DNA of 64,000 nucleotides from Caballeronia sp. TF1N1 (GCF_022878925.1 NZ_CP084626.1:1302001-1366000), one strand, 5' to 3'; shown: positions 10,038 to 19,445, counted from the stretch's first letter. Made by a program: numbers and translations. The notes: generated from the letters alone by a model not told the origin.

Positions 10038-12797
10038 ATGGCCGGCAAACTCGAAACCTATCAGCGCATGCGGCGTTTCAACGAGACGCCGGAGCCGTCC
10101 GGGACGCAGAAGGCTGCCGCGAAGAAACGCGCAGCCAAGAAAACCGCCGCGGTCGAGACGCTCTCATTCGTGATCCAGGAACACGATGCGCGCCGCTTGC
10201 ACTACGACTTTCGCCTGGAACTCGACGGCACGCTCAAATCGTGGGCCGTGCCAAAAGGCCCAAGTCTCGATCCCACGGTCAAGCGCCTTGCGGTTCATGT
10301 CGAAGATCATCCGATCGATTACGGTTCGTTCGAAGGCGATATCCCCGAAGGAAATTACGGCGCGGGCAGCGTGATCGTCTGGGATCGCGGTCGCTGGGCG
10401 CCGCAAGCCGGCAGCTTCGACGAAGCCTTGGCCGAATATGAAAAAGGCAAGCTCAAGTTCGTGCTCGATGGCGAAAAGCTGCAAGGCGGCTTCACGCTCG
10501 TGCGCAGCCACATGCGCGGTAGCGGCGACAAGGAGCAGTGGCTACTCATCAAGGAACGCGACGACGAAGCGCGTCCCGAAAGCGAATACGACATCCTTCT
10601 GAAGCGGCCCGGCAGCGTGTTGTCGGAATCGCTCGGCGCGCGGGGGAAGAATGGCGCGGTCGTCGAGCGCACCGAGCGCAAGACCAAGCCTGCCGCCAAG
10701 AAAGCGGCCACCAGAAAAACCGTCAGCAAGACAGCGAATGGGCGCGAGCATCCGGATATCGTCGCGAACCGGAACGCGGAGTCGTTGCGCACGCTCTCGC
10801 ATGACCCGGCGATAGAAGGCGCGGTCAAGGCCAAGCTGCCCGCGACCTTCAAGCCGCAACTGGCCACGCTCGTCGATACCGCGCCGCCCGGCGAAGACTG
10901 GGCCTATGAGATCAAATTCGATGGCTATCGCGTGCTCGTGCGGATCGAGACGATCAAGGGCAAACGCGATATCCGCATTTTCACGCGCAACGGCAACGAC
11001 TGGACGGCGAAGTTCAGCAAGCAGGTGAAGGCGCTCGAAGCACTCGACATAGAAGACGGCTGGCTCGATGGCGAAGCCGTCGTGCTCGACGATCGCGGCC
11101 TGCCGGACTTTCAGGGGCTGCAAAACGCGTTCGATGTCGGACGTCCGCAAGATATCGTCGTGTACTTCTTCGATCTGCCTTATCTGAACGGGTACGACTT
11201 GCGCGAGGTGCCTGTCGTGCAGCGCCGCGCCATTCTGAAGGCGATCGTCGAACCGCTCGCCGATCCCGTGCTGCGCTACTCGGAAGACTTCGCTTTTCAC
11301 GCCGACGATCTCCTTAAAAGCGCCTGTGACATGGCGCTGGAAGGGATCATCGGCAAGCGGATCGACTCGACTTATGTCTCCGGACGCAACGCGTCGTGGA
11401 TTAAGCTCAAGTGCCGGCGCCGGCAGGAGTTCGTGATCGGCGGCTATTCGGAGCCGGCGGGCACGCGCGGCGAGTTCGGCGCGTTGCTGCTCGGCGTGTA
11501 CGACGCCAAGGGCAAGCTGCAATACGCGGGTCGCGTCGGCAGCGGCTTCGATCACGCCACGCTCACCGCCGTAAAGAAGGAACTCGACAAGCGCGAAACC
11601 AAAAGCATGCCGTTTGCGAGCGAGCCGCAGGAGCGCAGCCGCACGCCGGTGCATTGGGTCAAGCCCGAACTCGTGGCGGAATGCAATTTCGCGGAATGGA
11701 CCAAGGAGCGCATCGTGCGACAAGCATCGTTCGTCAGTCTCCGCGACGACAAGCCGGCCAAGCAGATCGTCAAGGAAGAAGCGGTATCGGCGCAAAAGGT
11801 GGAAGACGAGGGCGCGCCGAAGAAGACGGCTGCCAGGAAAACCGCCGCGAAGAAAGCGCCCACGAAAACCGCGGCCAAAAGCAACTCGGCCGCCGAGGTC
11901 GAAGGCGTCAAGATCAGCCATCCGGATCGCGTCATCGACAAGTCCACGGGGCTTCGGAAAATCGATGTCGTCGAGTATTACGCGTCGGTCGCTCAATGGA
12001 TGCTGCCGCATCTGCACGACCGGCCCGTGTCCCTCGTGCGCGCCCCGGAAGATATCGGCGGCGAATTGTTCTTCCAGAAGCACAGCGCAAGGCTCGCGAT
12101 TCCGCACATCACGCAGCATGCGGATATCGATCCGGGACATCCGCCGCTGCTCACCATCGAATCGGCGCAAGCGCTCGTCGGCACGGCGCAGATGGGGACG
12201 ATCGAACTGCATACGTGGAACGCGCTGGCGTCGAACATCGAGAAACCGGATCGCATGGTGTTCGACCTCGACCCCGGCGAAGGCGTCGGCTGGAAGCGCA
12301 TGGTCGAAGCCGCGAAGCTCACGAAGGAACTGCTGGCCGAACTCGGACTGACCTCGTTTTGCAAGACGAGCGGCGGCAAGGGCTTTCATGTGGTCGTGCC
12401 GCTCGCCAAACAGTCGGGCTGGGACGAAATGAAGGGCTTCTCGCAAGCCGTCGCGCAGCATATGGCGAGTACCTTGCCCAAGTTCTTTTCCGCGAAGATG
12501 GGCATGCAGAATCGCAAGGACAAGATATTCATCGACTATCTGCGCAACAACCGCGGATCGAGCACGGTGGCGGCGTTCTCGTTGCGCTCGCGGCCGGGAC
12601 TGGGCGCTTCGATGCCTATCGCCTGGGACGAAATCGACGAGGTCACGAGCGGCGATCAATGGAACATCGGCAACGTGGCCGAGCGCATGAATTCATTGCG
12701 CGCCGACCCGTGGGCCGACTACGCGAAGGGCCGCCAGCGTCTTACGGCGGCAATGAAGAAACAGCTTGGCATCGACGCTAAAAGCAAGACCAAGTGA
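10038..12797 (+). CDS. ligD: Multifunctional NHEJ DNA ligase LigD (phosphoesterase-ligase-polymerase)
   Basis: LigD trims, fills and seals double-strand breaks held by Ku. The 919 residues are ordered PE-ligase-Pol, the order usual in Pseudomonas and Burkholderia. The 3'-phosphoesterase spans about 40-175 with His49, His55, Asp57 and His87. The ATP-dependent ligase spans about 265-575 with adenylated Lys293 in EIKFDGYR. The primase-polymerase spans about 620-910 with the metal-binding Asp743/Asp745 pair (FDLDPGEG). Lys/Ala-rich linkers separate the domains (215-235, 594-616). The start at 10038 has ACGGAG upstream; a longer GTG-started frame would add 31 Thr-rich residues without support. Confidence 0.97.
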   Translation: MAGKLETYQRMRRFNETPEPSGTQKAAAKKRAAKKTAAVETLSFVIQEHDARRLHYDFRLELDGTLKSWAVPKGPSLDPTVKRLAVHVEDHPIDYGSFEGDIPEGNYGAGSVIVWDRGRWAPQAGSFDEALAEYEKGKLKFVLDGEKLQGGFTLVRSHMRGSGDKEQWLLIKERDDEARPESEYDILLKRPGSVLSESLGARGKNGAVVERTERKTKPAAKKAATRKTVSKTANGREHPDIVANRNAESLRTLSHDPAIEGAVKAKLPATFKPQLATLVDTAPPGEDWAYEIKFDGYRVLVRIETIKGKRDIRIFTRNGNDWTAKFSKQVKALEALDIEDGWLDGEAVVLDDRGLPDFQGLQNAFDVGRPQDIVVYFFDLPYLNGYDLREVPVVQRRAILKAIVEPLADPVLRYSEDFAFHADDLLKSACDMALEGIIGKRIDSTYVSGRNASWIKLKCRRRQEFVIGGYSEPAGTRGEFGALLLGVYDAKGKLQYAGRVGSGFDHATLTAVKKELDKRETKSMPFASEPQERSRTPVHWVKPELVAECNFAEWTKERIVRQASFVSLRDDKPAKQIVKEEAVSAQKVEDEGAPKKTAARKTAAKKAPTKTAAKSNSAAEVEGVKISHPDRVIDKSTGLRKIDVVEYYASVAQWMLPHLHDRPVSLVRAPEDIGGELFFQKHSARLAIPHITQHADIDPGHPPLLTIESAQALVGTAQMGTIELHTWNALASNIEKPDRMVFDLDPGEGVGWKRMVEAAKLTKELLAELGLTSFCKTSGGKGFHVVVPLAKQSGWDEMKGFSQAVAQHMASTLPKFFSAKMGMQNRKDKIFIDYLRNNRGSSTVAAFSLRSRPGLGASMPIAWDEIDEVTSGDQWNIGNVAERMNSLRADPWADYAKGRQRLTAAMKKQLGIDAKSKTK

Positions 12798-12817
12798 ACG
12801 CATCAAGGAGAGGGACC

Positions 12818-13126
12818 ATGAAGCCAGTCAAGACAGCACCCGAAAGCGCGCCCGAACGCGGCCGCGAAATGTCGAGCAAGGACGAACAGACGCAAGTGGA
12901 CGACGATTCATCGAACGCGGCGCTGCCGCACGAGGCGGATCAAAGTGTCGACTCGCAGGATGAGCACGAGCCGCGCGAAGTCGGCAAGCAGGCGCATGAC
13001 GATGTAAAACGCGGTCTCGTCGATACCGACCGGCGCGGCGGCGGCGCGTATCAGGAAGCCACGCAGCGCGACGATCACGCGAACGAGAATAGCGGCGGCG
13101 GCAGCGGCGGCCGAGGCGCGAATTGA
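12818..13126 (+). CDS. Small hydrophilic, probably disordered protein downstream of ligD
   Basis: A 102-residue protein starting 20 bases after the ligD stop, with AAGGAGAGG before the ATG, so it is probably in the ku-ligD transcript. It is rich in Asp, Glu, Gln, Arg and Gly, lacks hydrophobic segments and ends in a Gly/Ser stretch, which suggests intrinsic disorder. The central part has the form DVKRGLVDTDRRGG. No catalytic motif is visible. Its position hints at a role in end-joining or stress survival, but that is inference only. Confidence 0.65.
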   Translation: MKPVKTAPESAPERGREMSSKDEQTQVDDDSSNAALPHEADQSVDSQDEHEPREVGKQAHDDVKRGLVDTDRRGGGAYQEATQRDDHANENSGGGSGGRGAN

Positions 13127-13154
13127 ACCAGATGGTGAAACCACGAGCCTTGCA

Positions 13155-13184
13155 CTGACATTGCGTGAGACGGTTGCGTAAAAT
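13155..13184 (+). promoter_or_regulatory. Candidate sigma-70 promoter of the bphO-bphP operon
   Basis: A -35-like CTGACA at 13155-13160 and a -10-like TAAAAT at 13179-13184 are separated by 18 bases, about 150 bases before bphO. It is the best promoter match in the 207-base gap after the ligD-linked gene. Confidence 0.4.
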
Positions 13185-13333
13185 GATTTTTGTTTCGAAA
13201 GCAGAACACGTCGATCATGCGTTTTCTACCGGATCATTCAGTGCCGCGCGCGTTTCATCCGGTAAGCGCTTCCGATGCAAGCCTCGTTTGCTTGCTTGAA
13301 CATCCATAGCGTCCTCAGCCAACCCGACGGAAC

Positions 13334-13963
13334 ATGTCCCAAGATCTATTGTCCCGGCTCAAGAACGAAACCGCCGTATGCCATACGCGGCTCGAGAACG
13401 CGCTCGACCTCATGCAGGACAGCCTGCAACGCGCCGAATACATTGCGCTGCTCGAACGCTTCTACGGCTACATCGCGCCGTGGGAAGACGTCGCGGGCGC
13501 GCAGATGCCCGAGTCGCTGCAAGTATTTTTCGATGAGCGCCGCAAGGCGCCGCTCATCGCCGCCGATCTCGCCGTGCTCACGGGCGAGCGCGTGCCCGTG
13601 GGTTCGGTCCCGCGCGCTCACGCGCTTTACGATCTGCCGCAGATCAAGAGCGTCGCGAGCGCGATCGGCTCCATGTACGTGATGGAAGGCTCGACCCTGG
13701 GCGGGCGTTTCATCGCGCCGCATGTTGCCAAGCTGCTCGATCTCGAACCCGGTTTCGGCAACGCTTATTTCGAAGGTTACGGTTCGCACACCGGCAGCAT
13801 GTGGAACGCCTTCCGCACGACCGCCGCGGCGACGGTGCCCGAGGCGCAATACGACGAAGCCGTGCATGCCGCCATCGCGACCTTCGAGAGCATGCATGCG
13901 TGGCTGTGCCCGGAATCCGCGGAGGTCGAAGACCTGCAGGCCGTGAGCGGAGTGGCCACATGA
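13334..13963 (+). CDS. bphO: Biliverdin-producing heme oxygenase
   Basis: Heme oxygenase opens heme to biliverdin, the chromophore of the bacteriophytochrome encoded next. The 209-residue protein has the proximal His17 in the N-terminal helix (ETAVCHTRLENAL) and the distal-helix region SAIGSMYVMEGSTLGGRFIAPHV. The stop overlaps the start of the phytochrome gene (ATGA at 13960-13963), so supply of chromophore and apoprotein is translationally coupled. Electron donor and cleavage position cannot be inferred from sequence. Confidence 0.93.
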   Translation: MSQDLLSRLKNETAVCHTRLENALDLMQDSLQRAEYIALLERFYGYIAPWEDVAGAQMPESLQVFFDERRKAPLIAADLAVLTGERVPVGSVPRAHALYDLPQIKSVASAIGSMYVMEGSTLGGRFIAPHVAKLLDLEPGFGNAYFEGYGSHTGSMWNAFRTTAAATVPEAQYDEAVHAAIATFESMHAWLCPESAEVEDLQAVSGVAT

Positions 13964-16326
13964 GCGAGGCGGCAAGCGGACCAGCCGGTTCTGCGTCCTT
14001 TCACGGCGACTCGCAAGGTCCGCCGGATGCCGTCGCGCGCCGCCTGACGCTCGACTCCGGCGTTGCGAGCAAGGACTGCGACGCCGAGCCCATCCATGCA
14101 CCCGGTGGCATCCAGCCGCATGGCTATCTGCTCGTGCTGGACGACGCTCTGCGCATTCTGCAGGCAAGCGAGAATCTGGCTGCGCTCACGGGCCGGGACA
14201 TCGAGACGCTGCCTGGCGAATCGCTCGAAACAGTGCTGGGCGATGTGGGCGCCAAGCGCATCGCGAAAGCCGCCGCGACGGCGGAGATCGACGACGCGCC
14301 GCTTTACGTCGGCCCGGTGGATGCCGCCAAAGCGGACCACGCTTCCGTGCGCCTGGATGTCACGGTGCATCGCCATGAAGGCGCGCTCATCGTCGAGATG
14401 GAAACGGCCGCAATCGGCGACGCCGCTTTCGCGTCCATGTATCCGCTCGTGCGCACGTTCGCGCGCGGTTTGCAGGATGCCGGCACCGTGCAGGAACTCG
14501 CGGAACTCGCCGTGCAAGAAGTCCGCGCGATCACCGGCTTCGGTCGCGTCATGCTTTACAGCTTCGATGAGGAAGGCCGCAGTCATGTGCTCGCGGAAAA
14601 TCGCGACGAAAGCTACGCGTCCTTTCTGCATCAGTTCTTTCCGGCTTCCGACATTCCGCGTCAGGCGCGCGCGCTGTATATGCGGCACCGGATTCGCCTC
14701 GTCGCCGATGTGAACTATCGCCCCGCGCGCCTCGTGCCGGCGCTCAATCCGCTGACCGGCCGCCCGACTGACCTCACTTACGCCACGCTGCGCAGCTTCT
14801 CGCCCGTGCATCTGGAATACATGCGCAACATGAATACGCATGCGTCGATGTCGGTGTCGATCGTCGTGCGCGGGCGCTTGTGGGGCCTCATTTCCTGTCA
14901 CGATCACGATCCGCGCATCGTGTCGTTCAATACACGGCTGGCGGTCGAACATCTGGGGCACATGCTGTCGCTGCAGATCGAGGCAAAGGAAGAGCGCGCC
15001 GAGGGCGAATATCTCGCCGAGCTGCGTCGCACGATGGGCCGTCTCGTCAGCGCGATGGGCGAGCACACCAATTTCGTGGCCGGCTTGCAGGCGGCGCCGA
15101 AGGACGTACTGGGCTTCGCGCGTTCGGCGGGCGCGGCTATCGTCTTCGATGAAAACGTCACGCTCATGGGCGCGACGCCCGATGAAGACACGGTGCGCGC
15201 GCTCACGCACTGGCTCGCGGAAAACACCACGGGCGTGTGGGCAAGCGACTCGCTCGCGCGCGAATGGCCGCCTGCCAAGGCGCACGAGGACAAGGCGTGC
15301 GGCGTGCTCGCCGTGCCGGTATCGCAGATCTTCCGCAACTATTTGCTGTGGTTTCGCCCCGAGGTGATGCAGACCATCAAGTGGGCGGGCGAGCCGGTCA
15401 AGATTCGCGACGCGGAAGGCGCCAGCGCCCCGCGCACGAGCTTCAGTCCCTGGCTCGAAACGGTGCGCGGGCATTCCGCCATGTGGCGTCAGGGCGAGAT
15501 CGAAATCGCCAACGAATTGCGCGGCGCGCTTCTGAATATCGTGCTGCGCCGTGCCGAGGAACGCGCGGAACTCGCGACCGAACTCGCGCGCGCGAACAAG
15601 GAGCTCGAAGCGTTTTCGTATTCGGTATCGCACGACTTGCGCGCGCCGCTGCGCCATATCGCGGGTTACGGCGATCTGCTGCGCGAACTGGAAGGCGAGC
15701 GCATGTCGGAAAAGAGCCGGCGTTTTTTGAACAACATGCTGGATTCGGCGCGCTTCGCGGGCACGCTCGTCGACGATCTTCTGACCTTCTCGCAGATGGG
15801 CCGCGCGGCGCTCAGACCCGCTCCCGTCGATCTAAACCAGCTCGTCGGCGTGATCGTGCGGGAGTTCGAAATGGATGCCTCCGAGCGCCGGATCGAGTGG
15901 ATCATCGGCGATCTGCCACGCATCACGGGCGACGCCGCCTTCCTGCAACTGGCGCTGCGCAACCTCATTTCGAACGCGGTGAAATATACGAGAACGCGAG
16001 AATCGGCGAAAATCGAGATATTCGCCCAGAAAAGCGGCGACGAGTACATCGTCGGCGTACGGGACAATGGCGTCGGCTTCGACATGAAATATGGAGCCAA
16101 GCTGTTCGGCGTGTTCCAGCGGCTGCACCGCGCGGAGGAGTTCGAGGGCACCGGTATCGGCCTCGCCAACGTGCGGCGGATCATCGAACGGCACGAGGGA
16201 CGCACATGGGCGGAAGGGCGGCTCGGAGAAGGCGCGGTATTCTATTTCTCCCTGCCGGTCGTGTTTCGACATGTCACGGGCCGCGAAGGCGTCCGCCTGG
16301 GTTCCGGCGCGCCGTCGGGAACCTGA
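13960..16326 (+). CDS. bphP: Bacteriophytochrome histidine kinase
   Basis: A red/far-red photoreceptor kinase of 788 residues. The N-terminal PAS domain has Cys40 in DCDAEPIHAPGGIQPHG, the site where bacteriophytochromes attach biliverdin. GAF follows with the signature PASDIP at 228-233, then PHY, then HisKA with His558 in VSHDLRAPLRH, and a HATPase domain with GVGFDMKYGAKLFGVFQRLH. It overlaps bphO by 4 bases and is followed 22 bases on by a response regulator, its likely phosphoacceptor. The ATG at 13960 was chosen over a longer upstream frame because of the overlap and because the PAS domain then starts at the usual distance. Confidence 0.96.
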   Translation: MSEAASGPAGSASFHGDSQGPPDAVARRLTLDSGVASKDCDAEPIHAPGGIQPHGYLLVLDDALRILQASENLAALTGRDIETLPGESLETVLGDVGAKRIAKAAATAEIDDAPLYVGPVDAAKADHASVRLDVTVHRHEGALIVEMETAAIGDAAFASMYPLVRTFARGLQDAGTVQELAELAVQEVRAITGFGRVMLYSFDEEGRSHVLAENRDESYASFLHQFFPASDIPRQARALYMRHRIRLVADVNYRPARLVPALNPLTGRPTDLTYATLRSFSPVHLEYMRNMNTHASMSVSIVVRGRLWGLISCHDHDPRIVSFNTRLAVEHLGHMLSLQIEAKEERAEGEYLAELRRTMGRLVSAMGEHTNFVAGLQAAPKDVLGFARSAGAAIVFDENVTLMGATPDEDTVRALTHWLAENTTGVWASDSLAREWPPAKAHEDKACGVLAVPVSQIFRNYLLWFRPEVMQTIKWAGEPVKIRDAEGASAPRTSFSPWLETVRGHSAMWRQGEIEIANELRGALLNIVLRRAEERAELATELARANKELEAFSYSVSHDLRAPLRHIAGYGDLLRELEGERMSEKSRRFLNNMLDSARFAGTLVDDLLTFSQMGRAALRPAPVDLNQLVGVIVREFEMDASERRIEWIIGDLPRITGDAAFLQLALRNLISNAVKYTRTRESAKIEIFAQKSGDEYIVGVRDNGVGFDMKYGAKLFGVFQRLHRAEEFEGTGIGLANVRRIIERHEGRTWAEGRLGEGAVFYFSLPVVFRHVTGREGVRLGSGAPSGT

Positions 16327-16348
16327 ATATCAGCGTCAATACCAGACC

Positions 16349-16813
16349 ATGCTTAAACCGATTTTGCTTGTCGAAGACAATCCGAACGACCTCGAACTCA
16401 CGCTCGTGGCGCTGGACAAAAGCCAGCTTGCGAACGAAGTGATCATCGCGCGCGACGGTCAGGAAGCTATCGACTATCTCACTTGCGAAGGCGACTGGAA
16501 GGAGCGCACGCCGGGCAATCCCGCCGTCATTTTGCTCGACTTGAAACTGCCGAAGATCGACGGGCTCGAAGTGCTCGACACGATCCGCTCGACCCCGGTT
16601 CTGAAAAGCGTGCCAGTCGTCATGCTCACGTCCTCGCGCGAAGAGCAGGACCTCGTGCGCAGCTATGAACTCGGCGTCAATGCTTATGTAGTCAAGCCCG
16701 TGGAGTTCGCTGAATTCGTCGAGGCGATCAGCGATCTCGGCGTGTTCTGGGCCGTGCTCAACGAGCCGCCGCCGGGTTCCACGCGCTTTCGCCGACCGCC
16801 GTCCGCGCAATGA
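16349..16813 (+). CDS. Single-domain response regulator (Rcp-like)
   Basis: A 154-residue receiver-only protein, with phosphoacceptor Asp64 (ILLDLKLP), acidic pocket Glu9/Asp10, Thr in VVMLTSS, and Lys in VVKPVEF. No output domain follows, as in the Rcp1 class that receives phosphate from phytochrome kinases. It lies directly after bphP and before a second kinase whose first domain is also a receiver, so it may shuttle phosphate between them. The ATG at 16349 begins exactly at the receiver fold. Confidence 0.93.
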   Translation: MLKPILLVEDNPNDLELTLVALDKSQLANEVIIARDGQEAIDYLTCEGDWKERTPGNPAVILLDLKLPKIDGLEVLDTIRSTPVLKSVPVVMLTSSREEQDLVRSYELGVNAYVVKPVEFAEFVEAISDLGVFWAVLNEPPPGSTRFRRPPSAQ

Positions 16814-16896
16814 CCGACGTGAACCTCGTGAACTTCGTGACTGCCAATATCGACCGCATCGTGCGCCGCCGCGCGTTTTCTCGCGAGGCCGCCTAG
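16810..16896 (+). CDS. Candidate 28-codon small protein in the phytochrome operon
   Basis: An ORF of 28 codons starts at ATG 16810, overlapping the response-regulator stop in an ATGA arrangement, and ends with TAG at 16894-16896, three bases before the ATG of the hybrid kinase. It begins MTDVNLVNFVTANIDRI and continues with a basic RRR stretch, so it could form one amphipathic helix with a positive tail. Tight coupling on both sides suggests it is translated, at least as a coupling ORF. No homologue is known to me. It may encode a small partner or only relay ribosomes. Confidence 0.45.
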   Translation: MTDVNLVNFVTANIDRIVRRRAFSREAA

Positions 16897-16899
16897 ACC

Positions 16900-18837
16900 A
16901 TGCAGCCCCTGCATCTGCTTCTCGTGGAAGACAACGCACTCGATGCGGAGCTGACCATCGCTCAGCTCGAGCGCGCCGATTACGCGGTGGATGCGTCCAT
17001 CGTCTACGACTCGGCGAACTTCATCGCGGAGCTCGCCGCCAAGCGCTTCGACGTGATCCTCGCGGACTTCGTCATGCCCACGTTCTCCGGCATCGAGGCG
17101 CTGAGCATCGCAAGCGAGCGCGCGCCGGATACCCCGTTCATCTTCGTGTCCGGGCTGCTCGGCGAAGAACACGCCGTCGACATGCTCAAACGCGGCGCGA
17201 CCGACTATGTGCTGAAGCAGCGTCTGCAACGGCTGCCCGCGGTGGTGCGCCGCGCCATGCGCGAGAGCGACGAGCGTGCGCAACGCATTGCGGTGGAGCG
17301 CGCGCTGCGCGAGACGGAGACGCACTTTCGCATGCTGATCGACGCGCTGAAGGACTACGCCGTCATCACGCTCGACCCGGAAGGGCGCATTCGCACGTGG
17401 AACGCGGCGTCGGAGCGCATTCTCGGCTTTCCGGCGCAAGACGTGCTCGGCCAGAGCGCGAGCATCTTCTATAACCAGGAAGATCGCGAAACTGGCGTAT
17501 TCGAGGACGAACTCGACATCGCGCGGCGCGAGGGCAGCGCCAGCGACGACCGCTGGCTGTGGCGCAAGGACGGCCACTCGTTCTTCGCCTCGGGCGTGAC
17601 CACGGCCATCCGCACGGAAAACGACGAACTGATCGGCTTCTCGAAGATCGTGCGCGACGCCACCGACGCTCACATGGCCGCCGATGCCTTGCGGCTCGCC
17701 AAGGATCAGGCGGAATCCGCGAATCGCGCGAAGGACCATTTCCTGGCGGTGCTGTCGCATGAATTGCGCACGCCGCTCACGCCGATTCTCGCCGCCGTGC
17801 GTCTGCTCGAAATGAAGCATTCGCTGTCGCACGAGGCACATCCCACGCTCGAACTGATTCGCCGCAATGTGGAACTGGAGGCGCGTCTGATCGACGATCT
17901 GCTCGATCTGACGAGCATCGCGCGCGGCAAGCTGAGTCTGAATTTCGCGAGCGTCGCGCTCGATACCTTGCTCACGAGTGCACTCGACATGTCGGAAGCC
18001 GATATGCGCGCGAAGAATCTCACGCTCGACACGCGCTTCGACGCGCACCAGTTCGTCGTTTTCGGCGATGCCGCGCGGCTTCAGCAGATCGTCTGGAACC
18101 TGATGAAGAACGCGGTGAAGTTCACCCCGGCGGGCGGGCGGCTCGAAGTACGGACGTGGAATCCGGATCGCGCGACCATCGCGGTATCGGTGACGGATAG
18201 CGGCATCGGCATCAGCGCCGAAGCATTGCCGCGCATTTTTTCCGCGTTCGAACAGGCCGACGATTCCATCACGCGTTCCTTCGGCGGGCTGGGCTTGGGC
18301 CTGGCTATCGCCAGCACGCTCGCGCAGAAGCATGGCGGCACGCTCTCGGCCTACAGCGAAGGCCGCGATGCGGGCGCGCGTTTCACGCTCACGTTGCCGC
18401 TCGCGAAAATGGAGCCGCAGCACGAGGCCGAGCCGCTCGTCGAGGCAAAGCGGCACGAACACGGCCGTTCGCTGCGCGTATTGCTCGTCGAGGACAACGA
18501 GCAGACTTCATCGGCGATGGCGGAAGTGCTGGAGATGCTCGGTCACGTCGTTACTGTCGCCAGCACGGTGGCAGTTGCGCTCGAACGCGCGAAGGAGGCG
18601 TCGTTCGATCTTCTCGTGAGCGACATCGGCTTGCCGGATGGCACGGGTCTCGACATCGCGCGCGCGTGGCGCGAGCTACAGCCCGACAAGCCCGCCGTGG
18701 CCATCACGGGCTACGGCATGGACGAAGACATTCGACGTTGCCGGGAAGCAGGTTTTCGGGATCATCTGACGAAGCCCGTCAACTTTTCGCGGCTCGAAGG
18801 GCTCATTCAGACGCTGGCCGAAACGCCGGACGCCTGA
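16900..18837 (+). CDS. Hybrid sensor histidine kinase REC-PAS-HisKA-HATPase-REC
   Basis: A 645-residue cytoplasmic hybrid kinase with no transmembrane segment. An N-terminal receiver has Asp56 (LADFVMP). A PAS domain spans about 140-260 (HFRMLIDALKDYAVITLDPEGRI). HisKA has His287 in AVLSHELRTPL, followed by HATPase with DSGIGIS and GGLGLGLAI. A C-terminal receiver has Asp575 (LLVSDIGLPDG). As the last gene of the bph cluster it can both receive phosphate from BphP and pass it on. No DNA-binding output is encoded, so the final target is elsewhere. Confidence 0.94.
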   Translation: MQPLHLLLVEDNALDAELTIAQLERADYAVDASIVYDSANFIAELAAKRFDVILADFVMPTFSGIEALSIASERAPDTPFIFVSGLLGEEHAVDMLKRGATDYVLKQRLQRLPAVVRRAMRESDERAQRIAVERALRETETHFRMLIDALKDYAVITLDPEGRIRTWNAASERILGFPAQDVLGQSASIFYNQEDRETGVFEDELDIARREGSASDDRWLWRKDGHSFFASGVTTAIRTENDELIGFSKIVRDATDAHMAADALRLAKDQAESANRAKDHFLAVLSHELRTPLTPILAAVRLLEMKHSLSHEAHPTLELIRRNVELEARLIDDLLDLTSIARGKLSLNFASVALDTLLTSALDMSEADMRAKNLTLDTRFDAHQFVVFGDAARLQQIVWNLMKNAVKFTPAGGRLEVRTWNPDRATIAVSVTDSGIGISAEALPRIFSAFEQADDSITRSFGGLGLGLAIASTLAQKHGGTLSAYSEGRDAGARFTLTLPLAKMEPQHEAEPLVEAKRHEHGRSLRVLLVEDNEQTSSAMAEVLEMLGHVVTVASTVAVALERAKEASFDLLVSDIGLPDGTGLDIARAWRELQPDKPAVAITGYGMDEDIRRCREAGFRDHLTKPVNFSRLEGLIQTLAETPDA

Positions 18838-18955
18838 GCTGCAAAAAATCCGGCCGAAGTCCGGATCGATGTCGATTGACGCCTGGCTTGCACGTTGTAG
18901 GGTAGGAGAGCGGCGCCGATTCCCGGCGCGTCTCGTCACTTCTACGGAGCCAGCC

Positions 18956-19423
18956 ATGTCCACACCCGCCGTCAACCCCATTCCGCCTGGCATGCGTTCG
19001 CTGACCCCGCACCTCACGTGCGCGGGCGCGGCGGAGGCGATCGACTTCTACGTGCGCGCCTTCAACGCCGTCGAACTGGGCCGTCTGCCCGGACCGGACG
19101 GCAAGCTCATGCATGCCATGGTCAAGATCGGCGATTCGGTGCTGATGCTCGTCGACGAGAACCCGACCTTCGGCATGCTCGGCCCGAAGGCGATCAAAGG
19201 GTCGCCGGTGACCATCCACCTTTATGTCGAAGATGTCGATGCCACATTCACGCAGGCCATCGATGCCGGCGCCGAAGTCACCATGCCGGTTGCCGAGATG
19301 TTCTGGGGCGACCGTTACGGCCGGCTCGTCGACCCGTTCGGGCATCAGTGGTCGTTGGCATCGCACGTACGCGACGTGAGCCCCGAGGACATGCAAAAGG
19401 CGATGACCGCGCCGCGCGAATAA
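18956..19423 (+). CDS. VOC-superfamily (glyoxalase/bleomycin-resistance-like) protein
   Basis: A 155-residue PhnB/YdcJ-like VOC protein with paired beta-alpha-beta modules. It starts with SLTPHLTCAGAAEAIDFYVRAF and contains WGDRYGRLVDPFGHQWSLASHV, the C-terminal signature of this subgroup. VOC proteins bind metals and act on small molecules, but the substrate is not predictable. ATG 18956 has CTACGGAG upstream. A second VOC gene follows 22 bases downstream and is probably co-transcribed. Confidence 0.88.
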   Translation: MSTPAVNPIPPGMRSLTPHLTCAGAAEAIDFYVRAFNAVELGRLPGPDGKLMHAMVKIGDSVLMLVDENPTFGMLGPKAIKGSPVTIHLYVEDVDATFTQAIDAGAEVTMPVAEMFWGDRYGRLVDPFGHQWSLASHVRDVSPEDMQKAMTAPRE

Positions 19424-19445
19424 CGCGCCTTTCAAGGAGAGACTC

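Noticed and set aside
10542..12659. 705-codon frame on the minus strand opposite ligD
   Set aside because: Same shadow effect; no homology-like motif and opposite strand to a certain gene.
13777..15657. 626-codon minus-strand frame opposite bphP
   Set aside because: Composition is that of an antisense shadow and no RBS or domain is visible.
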